From Bacillota bacterium (GTDB lineage Bacteria > Bacillota > Clostridia > TANB77 > UBA1234): a DNA stretch of 64,000 nucleotides. The notes beneath the pieces are model-generated. The model saw only the letters and a program-made list of their open reading frames with translations, was not told the origin of the DNA and searched no databases. Within the stretch, counting starts at the first letter, position 1. Each line of letters opens with the position of its first letter. Below, piece after piece: positions 31,967-39,643 of the stretch. The stretch covers positions 1 to 64,000 of the forward strand of contig JAEEHF010000122.1 in the NCBI GenBank assembly GCA_016280725.1, read 5' to 3'. The position numbers were made by a program, and so were the translations under genes.

Positions 31967-32362
31967 TTATGATTTGTTTAATACAAATTTTTCAAGTTGT
32001 GTTTCTTGTTTTTCATCAAACTTTTGTCCCTCAGTTGTCTCTAAAACAAATTTCTTCTTGTTTTTTCTAAATTTAAAATACATCAGTATTACATCTTTAA
32101 CATAAAGTCCACTAACTTTTTTTAGGCCAGGAACTGTTAAACCTTCTGGAATCTTGCATTGTCCAATAATAAAACCCGTACCACCAAACAAAAGTAAAAA
32201 TACAAATCCCACCAAAGTTAGATTAAGAGAATCAAACAAAGAAAATATAGGAATTGCTGGGATTGCCCCAATTATTGTGCCAATTAGTCCTTGAAGTGAA
32301 AAGAATATAAAAAATCTGTCTTGACCTTTAACGTCTGATCTAGGAATAAGATGTGTTCCCAT
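31967..32362 (-). CDS. PrgI/VirB3-like small membrane protein
   Basis: MGTHLIPRSDVKGQDRF, two hydrophobic segments, precedes TraC/VirB4; start at 32362 rather than 32524. Confidence 0.6.
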   Translation of the reverse strand: MGTHLIPRSDVKGQDRFFIFFSLQGLIGTIIGAIPAIPIFSLFDSLNLTLVGFVFLLLFGGTGFIIGQCKIPEGLTVPGLKKVSGLYVKDVILMYFKFRKNKKKFVLETTEGQKFDEKQETQLEKFVLNKS

Positions 32363-32402
32363 AATTACTGCACCTCCATATAAGGTATAAATTCTCCTAA
32401 AT

Positions 32403-32431
32403 ATTTTATCATATTTAAATATGAAAAACAA
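32403..32431 (-). promoter_or_regulatory. Candidate promoter for virB3-virB4-virB6 genes (TTGTTT-17-TAAAAT)
   Basis: -35 at 32426-32431, -10 at 32403-32408 on minus strand. Confidence 0.4.
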
Positions 32432-32459
32432 AAAAGAATCGCATTTTAAGCGATTCTTA
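32428..32459 (-). terminator. Hairpin AGAATCGC...GCGATTCT-TTTTT between pilin array and virB3-like gene
   Basis: Inverted repeat with T-run on minus strand. Confidence 0.65.
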
Positions 32460-32480
32460 ACGATATTGTAATTATTGTAA

Positions 32481-32855
32481 TTATTGCAAGTTAAAGATGT
32501 CTGTAGAGCCACCATTTGGCTCAATTATATCTATAATCCAAGGAGCAACAACCCCGGCTGTAGCAAGCAATACAGCTCCTACCGCCCAAGGAATAATTGC
32601 CTCTTTGGCATCGCCTTTCTGTGCTGGTGAAGAAATAAACTTTACACCTATATGCATCGCTTTAAACAATGTTAACGCTGCTCCAAGCCAAAACAATATC
32701 TGCATTATTTCCCTTATTCTTGCGTATGTACCTGTCCCACTATTAATCGCTTGAACAGCCGATGACGTTTGACTAGCAAAAGAAGTACTAAACACGAACA
32801 CACAAAGACATATACATACAAAACATAGTATAAATTTATTACAATTTTTCTTCAT
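32481..32855 (-). CDS. VirB2/TrbC-like pilin 6 (divergent)
   Basis: Signal peptide MKKNCNKFILCFVCIC.., two TM segments, SSPAQKGDAKEAIIPWAVGAVLLATAGVVAPWIIDII. Confidence 0.75.
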   Translation of the reverse strand: MKKNCNKFILCFVCICLCVFVFSTSFASQTSSAVQAINSGTGTYARIREIMQILFWLGAALTLFKAMHIGVKFISSPAQKGDAKEAIIPWAVGAVLLATAGVVAPWIIDIIEPNGGSTDIFNLQ

Positions 32856-32910
32856 CTTCACACATCCTAAAACATAAATTAGCGTTTTAACTATACAAGA
32901 TAAAAAATAT

Positions 32911-33270
32911 CTATTTTCCAAAAACATCATTAAAAATCCAATTAACTAAAATTGGCGCAATTGCTAGAATAGCCGCACCAATTAGCACTGGAATAATAGT
33001 TTGCTTTGCTTCCGCTTTTTTTCCAGACACAGATGTCATATATTTTATTCCACAAAATAGTACCATTGCTACTGCAAGAACTAAACCAATCCACTGTATC
33101 GCACCTAAAATTTCGGAGAACGATCCGGATAATCCTGTTAGTGATTGTCCAACCAAATTAATACTTCCAACTCTATTAGGCACTGGTGTAGTATCCGCAT
33201 AAGCAAAAGACATTAAACATGCAATTGATAATAGAATAATAAATATTTTTCTTGTTTTATTTTTCAACAT
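32911..33270 (-). CDS. VirB2/TrbC-like pilin 5
   Basis: ILGAIQWIGLVLAVAMVLFCGIKYMTSVSGKKAEAKQTIIPVLIGAAILAIAPILVNWIF. Confidence 0.85.
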   Translation of the reverse strand: MLKNKTRKIFIILLSIACLMSFAYADTTPVPNRVGSINLVGQSLTGLSGSFSEILGAIQWIGLVLAVAMVLFCGIKYMTSVSGKKAEAKQTIIPVLIGAAILAIAPILVNWIFNDVFGK

Positions 33271-33280
33271 TATGCTCTCC

Positions 33281-33679
33281 CTAACCTTCTTTATCTTTTG
33301 CTCCTCCGTAGACGCTCTCTCTACTTTCTACGCCACTACTACTTGCACTAGCAGCCGTTGAATTTCCGCCAACTGCATCAAATATCCATCTAACAACCGT
33401 AGGAGCCAATGCAAGCAATGCTGCTCCGATTAAAATTGGAACCATCGTTTCCTTGGCCTCAGCCTTCTTACCTGCTGTAGATGTTAGGTACTTAATGCCA
33501 ACGTAAAGCACCATTGCTACTGCTATTACTAAGCCTACCCATTGAATAATACCTAAAATAGTACCTGCCGTGTCCTCAATTTCACCAACTTTTGCTTCAC
33601 CAGGTTCTGGAATTACTGCAAGTGAAATGCTTGATAAACAAAATAATAAAGCAAATATTATAGCGAATATCTTTTTCAT
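33281..33679 (-). CDS. VirB2/TrbC-like pilin 4
   Basis: ILGIIQWVGLVIAVAMVLYVGIKYLTSTAGKKAEAKETMVPILIGAALLALAPTVVRWIFDAVGG. Confidence 0.87.
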   Translation of the reverse strand: MKKIFAIIFALLFCLSSISLAVIPEPGEAKVGEIEDTAGTILGIIQWVGLVIAVAMVLYVGIKYLTSTAGKKAEAKETMVPILIGAALLALAPTVVRWIFDAVGGNSTAASASSSGVESRESVYGGAKDKEG

Positions 33680-33751
33680 ATGTTTTCCCCCATATTGTTA
33701 CTACTAATTGACACAGATTTTGCAAATTATCTAAAAAATTTGACCATATGT

Positions 33752-34168
33752 TTAATTTACACTATGAATACCATCCCTGCCATTTTTAACTGGTGATTTT
33801 CTACTCGAAGGAGCATTATCAGCCGCACCCTGAGAGGTACTAGGACTACTATTTCCACCAACTGCATCAAATATCCATCTAACAACCGTAGGAGCCAATG
33901 CAAGCAATGCTGCTCCGATTAAAATAGGAACCATCGTTTCCTTGGCCTCTGCTTTCTTGCCAGCTGTGGATGTAAGGTACTTAATACCAACGTAAAGCAC
34001 CATAGCTACTGCTATTACTAAGCCTACCCATTGAATAATACCTAAAACAGTGCTAGCTGTGTCCTCAATTTCATCAACTTTTGCTTCGCCAGGTTCTGGA
34101 ATTACTGCAAGCGAAATGCTTGATAAACAAAATATTAAAACAAATATTATAGCGAATATCTTTTTCAT
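33752..34168 (-). CDS. VirB2/TrbC-like pilin 3
   Basis: Nearly identical to pilin 4 through signal peptide and TM region; different C-terminal tail. Confidence 0.87.
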   Translation of the reverse strand: MKKIFAIIFVLIFCLSSISLAVIPEPGEAKVDEIEDTASTVLGIIQWVGLVIAVAMVLYVGIKYLTSTAGKKAEAKETMVPILIGAALLALAPTVVRWIFDAVGGNSSPSTSQGAADNAPSSRKSPVKNGRDGIHSVN

Positions 34169-34183
34169 ATGTTATCTCCTTTT

Positions 34184-34516
34184 TTATTCTCCTCCAGCAG
34201 CTGTGAAAATCCAGCTAACTATTGTAGGTGCTATTGCAAGAAGGGCTGCACCAATCAAAACTGGAACCATGGTTTCTTTTGCTTCTGCCTTTTTACCAGC
34301 TGTAGAAGTCAAGTATTTAATACCAACATAAAGTACCATTGCTACCGCAATTACAAGTCCTATCCATTGAATAATTCCAAGTATTGTTTCTGCTACACTA
34401 GCAGCACTTGTACCTGTTGGATCATATGGTTCAATTTTATCTAATGGAGCTGCAAATGCTACCCCAAATATGCAAAATATTGCTGTTATCACCATTAAAA
34501 ACGTAATTTTTTTCAT
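34184..34516 (-). CDS. VirB2/TrbC-like pilin 2
   Basis: Same VirB2-like core; DNA block nearly identical to pilin 1. Confidence 0.87.
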   Translation of the reverse strand: MKKITFLMVITAIFCIFGVAFAAPLDKIEPYDPTGTSAASVAETILGIIQWIGLVIAVAMVLYVGIKYLTSTAGKKAEAKETMVPVLIGAALLAIAPTIVSWIFTAAGGE

Positions 34517-34537
34517 TTTTACTCTCCTCTCTGTTTT

Positions 34538-34885
34538 TTATTCCGATGGTGTTCCTGTAACAGCACCATATATCCATCTAACTATTGTAGGTGCAAGTGC
34601 AAGAAGGGCAGCACCAATTAAAACTGGAACCATGGTTTCTTTTGCTTCTGCCTTTTTACCAGCTGTAGAAGTCAAGTATTTAATACCAACATAAAGTACC
34701 ATTGCTACCGCAATTACAAGTCCTATCCATTGAATAATTCCTAAAATAATTTGTGCGGTCTCAGCCAACTCTCCTCCAGTTTGTTCACTAGGTTCTGGAA
34801 TACTTACTCCAGCAAATGCAGTCATGCAAAAAGAAAAACTAAAAATAGCTGCCAAAACACATAAAATTACCGACTTTTTCTTCAT
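34538..34885 (-). CDS. VirB2/TrbC-like pilin 1
   Basis: Signal peptide + ILGIIQWIGLVIAVAMVLYVGIKYLTSTAGKKAEAKETMVPVLIGAALLALAPTIVRWIYGAV. Confidence 0.87.
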   Translation of the reverse strand: MKKKSVILCVLAAIFSFSFCMTAFAGVSIPEPSEQTGGELAETAQIILGIIQWIGLVIAVAMVLYVGIKYLTSTAGKKAEAKETMVPVLIGAALLALAPTIVRWIYGAVTGTPSE

Positions 34886-34923
34886 AAAAATCCTCCTTAT
34901 AAATTTATAATATATACTAAATA

Positions 34924-34952
34924 ATTATACATAACATCTCGCCAGATTTCAA
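34924..34952 (-). promoter_or_regulatory. Sigma-A type promoter for the pilin/T4SS operon (TTGAAA-17-TATAAT)
   Basis: -35 at 34947-34952, -10 at 34924-34929 on minus strand. Confidence 0.7.
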
Positions 34953-34966
34953 CAAGTAAATAAATG

Positions 34967-34995
34967 TTGACAAAAATTACGTAAGTGTATATAAT
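34967..34995 (+). promoter_or_regulatory. Consensus sigma-A promoter for tRNA-Met (TTGACA-17-TATAAT)
   Basis: TTGACA 34967-34972, TATAAT 34990-34995. Confidence 0.8.
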
Positions 34996-35008
34996 ATCTG
35001 TTGTTCAT

Positions 35009-35085
35009 GGCGGAATAGCTCAGTTGGCTAGAGCACCCGGTTCATACCCGGTAGGTCGTAAGTTCGAATCTCACTTCCGCTACCA
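35009..35085 (+). tRNA. tRNA-Met (anticodon CAT)
   Basis: Cloverleaf readable: GGCGGAA..TTCCGCT acceptor, loop TTCATAC, encoded CCA. Confidence 0.93.
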
Positions 35086-35118
35086 AGAGCTAAATTAATT
35101 TTAGCTCTATTTTTTTTA
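35086..35118 (+). terminator. Terminator AGAGCTAAA..TTTAGCTCT-ATTTTTTTT after tRNA-Met
   Basis: Inverted repeat + T-run. Confidence 0.75.
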
Positions 35119-35226
35119 GTTGTATATAAATGCTTATTTTTTTAACTGATTTGTAATAAATATTTTCTAGCTTGTAACCTTTTTATTATTGCTTAAAATA
35201 TAGTTTTACTATACAATTCATTTAGT

Positions 35227-35300
35227 GCGGGAATAGTTCAATGGTAGAATTCTGTGCTTCCGACCCAGCGATGGGGGTTCAATTCCCCTTTCCCGCTCCA
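35227..35300 (+). tRNA. tRNA-Gly (anticodon TCC)
   Basis: GCGGGAA/TTCCCGC acceptor, loop CTTCCGA, encoded CCA; one T-C mismatch in the anticodon stem. Confidence 0.85.
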
Positions 35301-35305
35301 ATTTT

Positions 35306-35397
35306 GGTGTGGTGCCGAAGTGGTCATAACGGGCCTGACTCGAAATCAGTTCTGCGGATCAAACCGCCCGTGGGTTCGAATCCCACCCACACCGCCA
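35306..35397 (+). tRNA. tRNA-Ser (anticodon CGA)
   Basis: GGTGTGG/CCACACC acceptor, loop around ACTCGAAAT, long variable arm, encoded CCA. Confidence 0.92.
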
Positions 35398-35449
35398 TAT
35401 GTATGTTTAATGAGCAGCTATGTGTTGCTCTATTTTTAATTGTCTCTTT

Positions 35450-35549
35450 GGGATTCGAACCCACGGAGAAATACAGCCGTGCGAAGCACGTGCTGGATTT
35501 GGTTCGCATTCCGAAGGAATCTGCGAAGCATATCCCACCCACACCGCCA
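35450..35549. repeat. tRNA-Ser-derived fragments: inverted T-arm (35450-35466) and direct 18-nt copy of the 3' end (35532-35549)
   Basis: GGGATTCGAACCCACGG is the reverse complement of 35368-35384; ATCCCACCCACACCGCCA repeats 35380-35397. Confidence 0.85.
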
Positions 35550-35555
35550 AATATA

Positions 35556-35596
35556 AAAAGGACAGCCCTTTTTTGTTCAAGGACTGTCCCTTTATT
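35556..35596 (-). terminator. Hairpin AAAAGGACAG..CTGTCCCTTT, likely terminator of the HD-domain gene (also REP-like in form)
   Basis: Imperfect inverted repeat with T-rich tail on minus strand. Confidence 0.5.
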
Positions 35597-35600
35597 TTCA

Positions 35601-36167
35601 CTATTTTTTCACTATTTCATCAATGTACGTTGCCTTAATGTCTGCCATATGTGTATAAACCGCTAATGGATATTTGTAATACGCTCCTGATACATAACTA
35701 TAGTTTTCCTTTGGTTCAAATCCACCCATATGCCAACGTATCGAATATAATTCTTCCTTTGTAAGTTTTATAAATTCTGATATTAGCATAACAGATTTTT
35801 CACCATGTCCCAAAGGCATTAAGTCCTCAGTTGTATAGTATGGCTCCTGAAACCATACTCCCGTATCCGGATTTTTCTTGTTTCGCATTTCAACTTTATA
35901 GTTATTTACTTTACAAATGTCATGTAAAATTCCAACAATTATTATTGTTTCTTCAGGCCATTCTCCGTTTGTTAAAGCCTTTAGTTCCTTATAAACATTT
36001 AAACTATGCTCCGCAAGCCCGCCCTCAAAATTATTATGAAATTTTGTGCTTGCAGGCGCAATAAAAAAGTCTGTTTTTTCTAAGAATTCAATTAATCTAT
36101 CAATTCCGTCTCTATTAACTTTTTTTAACAAAGATACAATTTCATTTCTTACCGTTTCTAGTGACAT
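35601..36167 (-). CDS. HD-domain hydrolase
   Basis: AEHSLNVYKEL..GILHDICKV..LGHGEKSV HD motif. Confidence 0.8.
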   Translation of the reverse strand: MSLETVRNEIVSLLKKVNRDGIDRLIEFLEKTDFFIAPASTKFHNNFEGGLAEHSLNVYKELKALTNGEWPEETIIIVGILHDICKVNNYKVEMRNKKNPDTGVWFQEPYYTTEDLMPLGHGEKSVMLISEFIKLTKEELYSIRWHMGGFEPKENYSYVSGAYYKYPLAVYTHMADIKATYIDEIVKK

Positions 36168-36186
36168 ATTACTCTCCCAAAATTAC

Positions 36187-36720
36187 TTAATCGTTCGTTG
36201 AAGTAAGCATTGAATATAGTCTCTCTATATCTGAGTATTCATAGACTTCATCATACCAATTACGACCTGTACCACCAAGCAAATAATATTTGTCTCTCTC
36301 TAAATCAACCAAAAATTCATAGCTTCCAAGTCCTGTTATTTCTAGTTTTTCAACCCTTCTTTTCATTTCTGGATTACTAGATCCCGATATATGATATATT
36401 CTTTGGCAATATTCCTCATAAGTACCTTCAATACTATCAATTCCACACTTACTTAAAAGAAATTGGCAGTTTTCTCCTTCTTTATAGATGTTTTTCCCAA
36501 AGAAATAGTATTCATCTAAGTTCTCAGAGTCTAATTCAATCTCATTCATCGCTCTTTGACAAGCGGTTTTTACCTCTTTCAAACTAGAAAATGCGGCAGC
36601 TATTCTAGCTTCTGGTGCTATATTGGTAGAATAATAAACTGCAAAAGATGTAAGAATAAGCATTATAACTATTGTGATAACAAGCATTATCATTGTAACA
36701 CCTTTATTAGTTTTTATCAT
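36187..36720 (-). CDS. Type IV prepilin-like protein (N-methylation motif)
   Basis: MIKTNKGVTMIMLVITIVIMLILTSFAVYY. Confidence 0.65.
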   Translation of the reverse strand: MIKTNKGVTMIMLVITIVIMLILTSFAVYYSTNIAPEARIAAAFSSLKEVKTACQRAMNEIELDSENLDEYYFFGKNIYKEGENCQFLLSKCGIDSIEGTYEEYCQRIYHISGSSNPEMKRRVEKLEITGLGSYEFLVDLERDKYYLLGGTGRNWYDEVYEYSDIERLYSMLTSTND

Positions 36721-36721
36721 T

Positions 36722-37207
36722 TTAAACCGCCCCACTTTCTAATAGTGCAAGTATGTCATCATAAGATGTTACTTTATAACCACCAACCAAAGTGTACTCG
36801 CCATCCAAATATTTAACTACAATATTATCTCCAAACAAAACCTGATAACTTCTTTTAAGTTCATCAAGCCCCCATTTTTTAATAACGTTCTCGCTATACC
36901 TATCGCCCGATGCCATTTTATCTACCATATGGTTAAGCCCATATATAACAAACCATGTTCCGTCTTCATCTTCAATTTTTTTACAATAATCTTCACCAAT
37001 CTCATATTCTTCAATTGTCCCAGCATTATAAAAATTTTGAAGCTGTACGGCACCTGCATACACTGCTTTAAATTCACCATATACAGATGATGCTTCTGCT
37101 TTTTTAATAATATTTGATGTTGACCAAACGGCTATTACTGCAAGAAGTACAAGTATTATAATAACTATAACTAATTCTATTATGGTTAGACCTTTTTTAT
37201 TTTTCAT
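36722..37207 (-). CDS. Type IV prepilin-like protein (N-methylation motif)
   Basis: MKNKKGLTIIELVIVIIILVLLAVIAVW. Confidence 0.8.
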   Translation of the reverse strand: MKNKKGLTIIELVIVIIILVLLAVIAVWSTSNIIKKAEASSVYGEFKAVYAGAVQLQNFYNAGTIEEYEIGEDYCKKIEDEDGTWFVIYGLNHMVDKMASGDRYSENVIKKWGLDELKRSYQVLFGDNIVVKYLDGEYTLVGGYKVTSYDDILALLESGAV

Positions 37208-37265
37208 GGCTTTACCTCACCTCATTTTTCAAAATCATTATACCATTATTGATAGTTCATGCAAA

Positions 37266-39629
37266 TTAATTATCTATTATTTTTATTCCTGCATATTTTG
37301 CCATCAATCTTTTCATTCCAGATTTTTCAAATTCAATTTCAACTTTTAAGTCATCGTCTTCAGGCTCAATCTTTTTTATAATGCCAATTCCAAATTTTTT
37401 ATGTTCAACTTTCTGTCCAACCTCATATGAAGATAAATCTACTTCTTTTGGAAATGTTTTGTTTCTCTTTAAAAACTCTTCGGCGCTATTAAACGAAAAC
37501 GATTTGGATGCAACACTTTGCTTTTTATTGTCTGCTTTCACGTTACTAAAACTATAAAGTTCATTTAAAGGTTCACTTTTATATCCACGTTTTCCAAACA
37601 TTGAATTTGCAGTGGCGTATTCACTAGATAAATATGACTTTTTCTTTCCATATGTCCATTCAGATTCGAAATCATACATGTCATCGTCATACCTAGTTTC
37701 TTTTGATGATAAATCGCCATCATATAAATCATCTGAAATCTCGGTCAAAAATCTCGATGGTATTGAATATGACGTACTTCCAAAAACAGTACGAGACTTG
37801 GCACACGTTAAATATAATTTTTCCCTTGCTCTCGTTATTCCAACATAAAAAAGTCTGCGTTCTTCTTCTAATTCTGATTCGCTTTCAAAAGAGCGACTAC
37901 TTGGGAAAAGACCATCTTCAAGCCCAACAACAAAAACTGTAGAAAATTCTAGCCCTTTTGCAGTGTGAAGTGTCATAAGCAAAACATTATCAGCATCTTC
38001 TTCAACGCTATCTAAATCAGTAACCAAAGCTAAATTTTCCAAAAAATCTCTTAGCGAGTTCTCTGCATTTTCTCTTTCAAAATCAATTACAACATTTAAA
38101 AATTCTCCAAGGTTTTCTATTCTAGACTTTGCTTCATCTGTATTTTCATCTTCAAGAGCTTTCATGTATCCAGATTTTTCTAGAATGCTTTTTGTTAGTT
38201 CTTCAATTGAACAATGCATTTCCCTTAATTGATTTATCATATTAGCAAAATCTACCAAAGCCTCATTAGCCCTTGTTTTTACATAGCTATTTATATTCGA
38301 GATAACATCAAACATTGAAATGCCATTATCATTTGCTATTTTTTGAATATTATCTAAACTAGTTTTTCCAATTCCTCTTTTTGGCTCATTAATTATTCTT
38401 TTTAAGCTAACATTGTCGCTCGGATTTGAAACAATTCTTAAATATGCAATAATATCTTTTATTTCTTTTCTCTCGTAGAATTTTTGTCCACCAACTACTT
38501 TGTATGGAATTCCTTCCCTTAAAAGAATTTCTTCAAAAACACGAGATTGTGCATTCGTTCTATATAACACTGCAAAATCCGAATATTTATAATATTCATT
38601 TGTTCTTTGGTGATTAATTTCTTGAACAACGTAGTTTGCTTCGTCATATTCATTATTTCCTTGAAACACAACGGGTTTATCTCCACTATCGTTTAATGTC
38701 CATAGATTCTTTTTAACATTTCCCTCGTTGTTTTTAATAACTGCATTTGCTAAATTTAGTATATTTTTTGTAGAACGATAATTTTGTTCTAGCTTTATTA
38801 CTTTTGTATTTTTAAATCTTTTTTCAAAGCTTAAAATATTTCCGATATCTGCGCCCCTAAATTTATATATACTTTGTTGATCATCACCAACAACACAGAC
38901 GTTTTGAGTTCTTTCAGCAAGCTGTGAAATAAGTATGTCCTGAGCTTTGTTTGTATCCTGATATTCGTCAACCAGCACATAACTAAATTTATTTTGATAA
39001 TAAAAAAGAGTGTCTGGAAATTCTTTAAATATTTTTATTGTGTAGTTGATAATGTCATCAAAATCTAATGCATTATCGCTCTTAAGTTTTGTCTGATAAA
39101 GAGAATAAACCTTTATAACTTTTTCAGTTTTATAATCATTTTGATGTTTTTTTGAAAACTCAACTGGGTCAACAAATTCGTTTTTTGCCTTTGAAATCTC
39201 AGCCATAAAATACTTTTCGGAAAAAACTTTATCATCAATTCCTAGTTCTTTTATGCATTCTTTTACAACAGATTTTGAATCAGTAGTGTCAAAGATTAAG
39301 AAATTTCTATCAAAACCAATTTTTTCAATTTCTCTCCTAAGTATTCTTACGCACATAGAGTGAAATGTTCCAACCCACATATCTTTTGCTACGTCATCGC
39401 CAAGAAGTTTGCTTATTCTTTCTTTCATTTCTTTTGCTGCTTTGTTAGTAAAAGTAATTGCAATTATAGACCACGGCGCAACATTTTTTTCTTTTATCAA
39501 ATACGCTACTCTATGAGTTAATACTCTAGTTTTTCCAGATCCCGCTCCAGCAACAATAAGAAGTGGCCCCTCAGTAGTAGTGACCGCTTCTTTTTGTTCT
39601 TTATTAAGTCCATTTAGTATATCTTCCAT
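37266..39629 (-). CDS. pcrA: ATP-dependent DNA helicase PcrA/UvrD
   Basis: VAGAGSGKTRVLTHRVAYL, VDEYQDTNKAQ, VGDDQQSIYKFRGA, C-terminal KKFGIGIIKKIE. Confidence 0.95.
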   Translation of the reverse strand: MEDILNGLNKEQKEAVTTTEGPLLIVAGAGSGKTRVLTHRVAYLIKEKNVAPWSIIAITFTNKAAKEMKERISKLLGDDVAKDMWVGTFHSMCVRILRREIEKIGFDRNFLIFDTTDSKSVVKECIKELGIDDKVFSEKYFMAEISKAKNEFVDPVEFSKKHQNDYKTEKVIKVYSLYQTKLKSDNALDFDDIINYTIKIFKEFPDTLFYYQNKFSYVLVDEYQDTNKAQDILISQLAERTQNVCVVGDDQQSIYKFRGADIGNILSFEKRFKNTKVIKLEQNYRSTKNILNLANAVIKNNEGNVKKNLWTLNDSGDKPVVFQGNNEYDEANYVVQEINHQRTNEYYKYSDFAVLYRTNAQSRVFEEILLREGIPYKVVGGQKFYERKEIKDIIAYLRIVSNPSDNVSLKRIINEPKRGIGKTSLDNIQKIANDNGISMFDVISNINSYVKTRANEALVDFANMINQLREMHCSIEELTKSILEKSGYMKALEDENTDEAKSRIENLGEFLNVVIDFERENAENSLRDFLENLALVTDLDSVEEDADNVLLMTLHTAKGLEFSTVFVVGLEDGLFPSSRSFESESELEEERRLFYVGITRAREKLYLTCAKSRTVFGSTSYSIPSRFLTEISDDLYDGDLSSKETRYDDDMYDFESEWTYGKKKSYLSSEYATANSMFGKRGYKSEPLNELYSFSNVKADNKKQSVASKSFSFNSAEEFLKRNKTFPKEVDLSSYEVGQKVEHKKFGIGIIKKIEPEDDDLKVEIEFEKSGMKRLMAKYAGIKIIDN

Positions 39630-39643
39630 TTATTATTTCCTAT

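Noticed and set aside
12259-34885. The locus as an ordinary integrated conjugative element
   Set aside because: No integrase, relaxase, coupling protein or flanking direct repeats seen in the window, and it reads into truA; still possible if parts lie elsewhere, so flagged as a test in findings
35241-35666. ORFs over 35241-35666 on both strands
   Set aside because: Overlap tRNA-Gly, tRNA-Ser and their fragments; translated tRNA sequence
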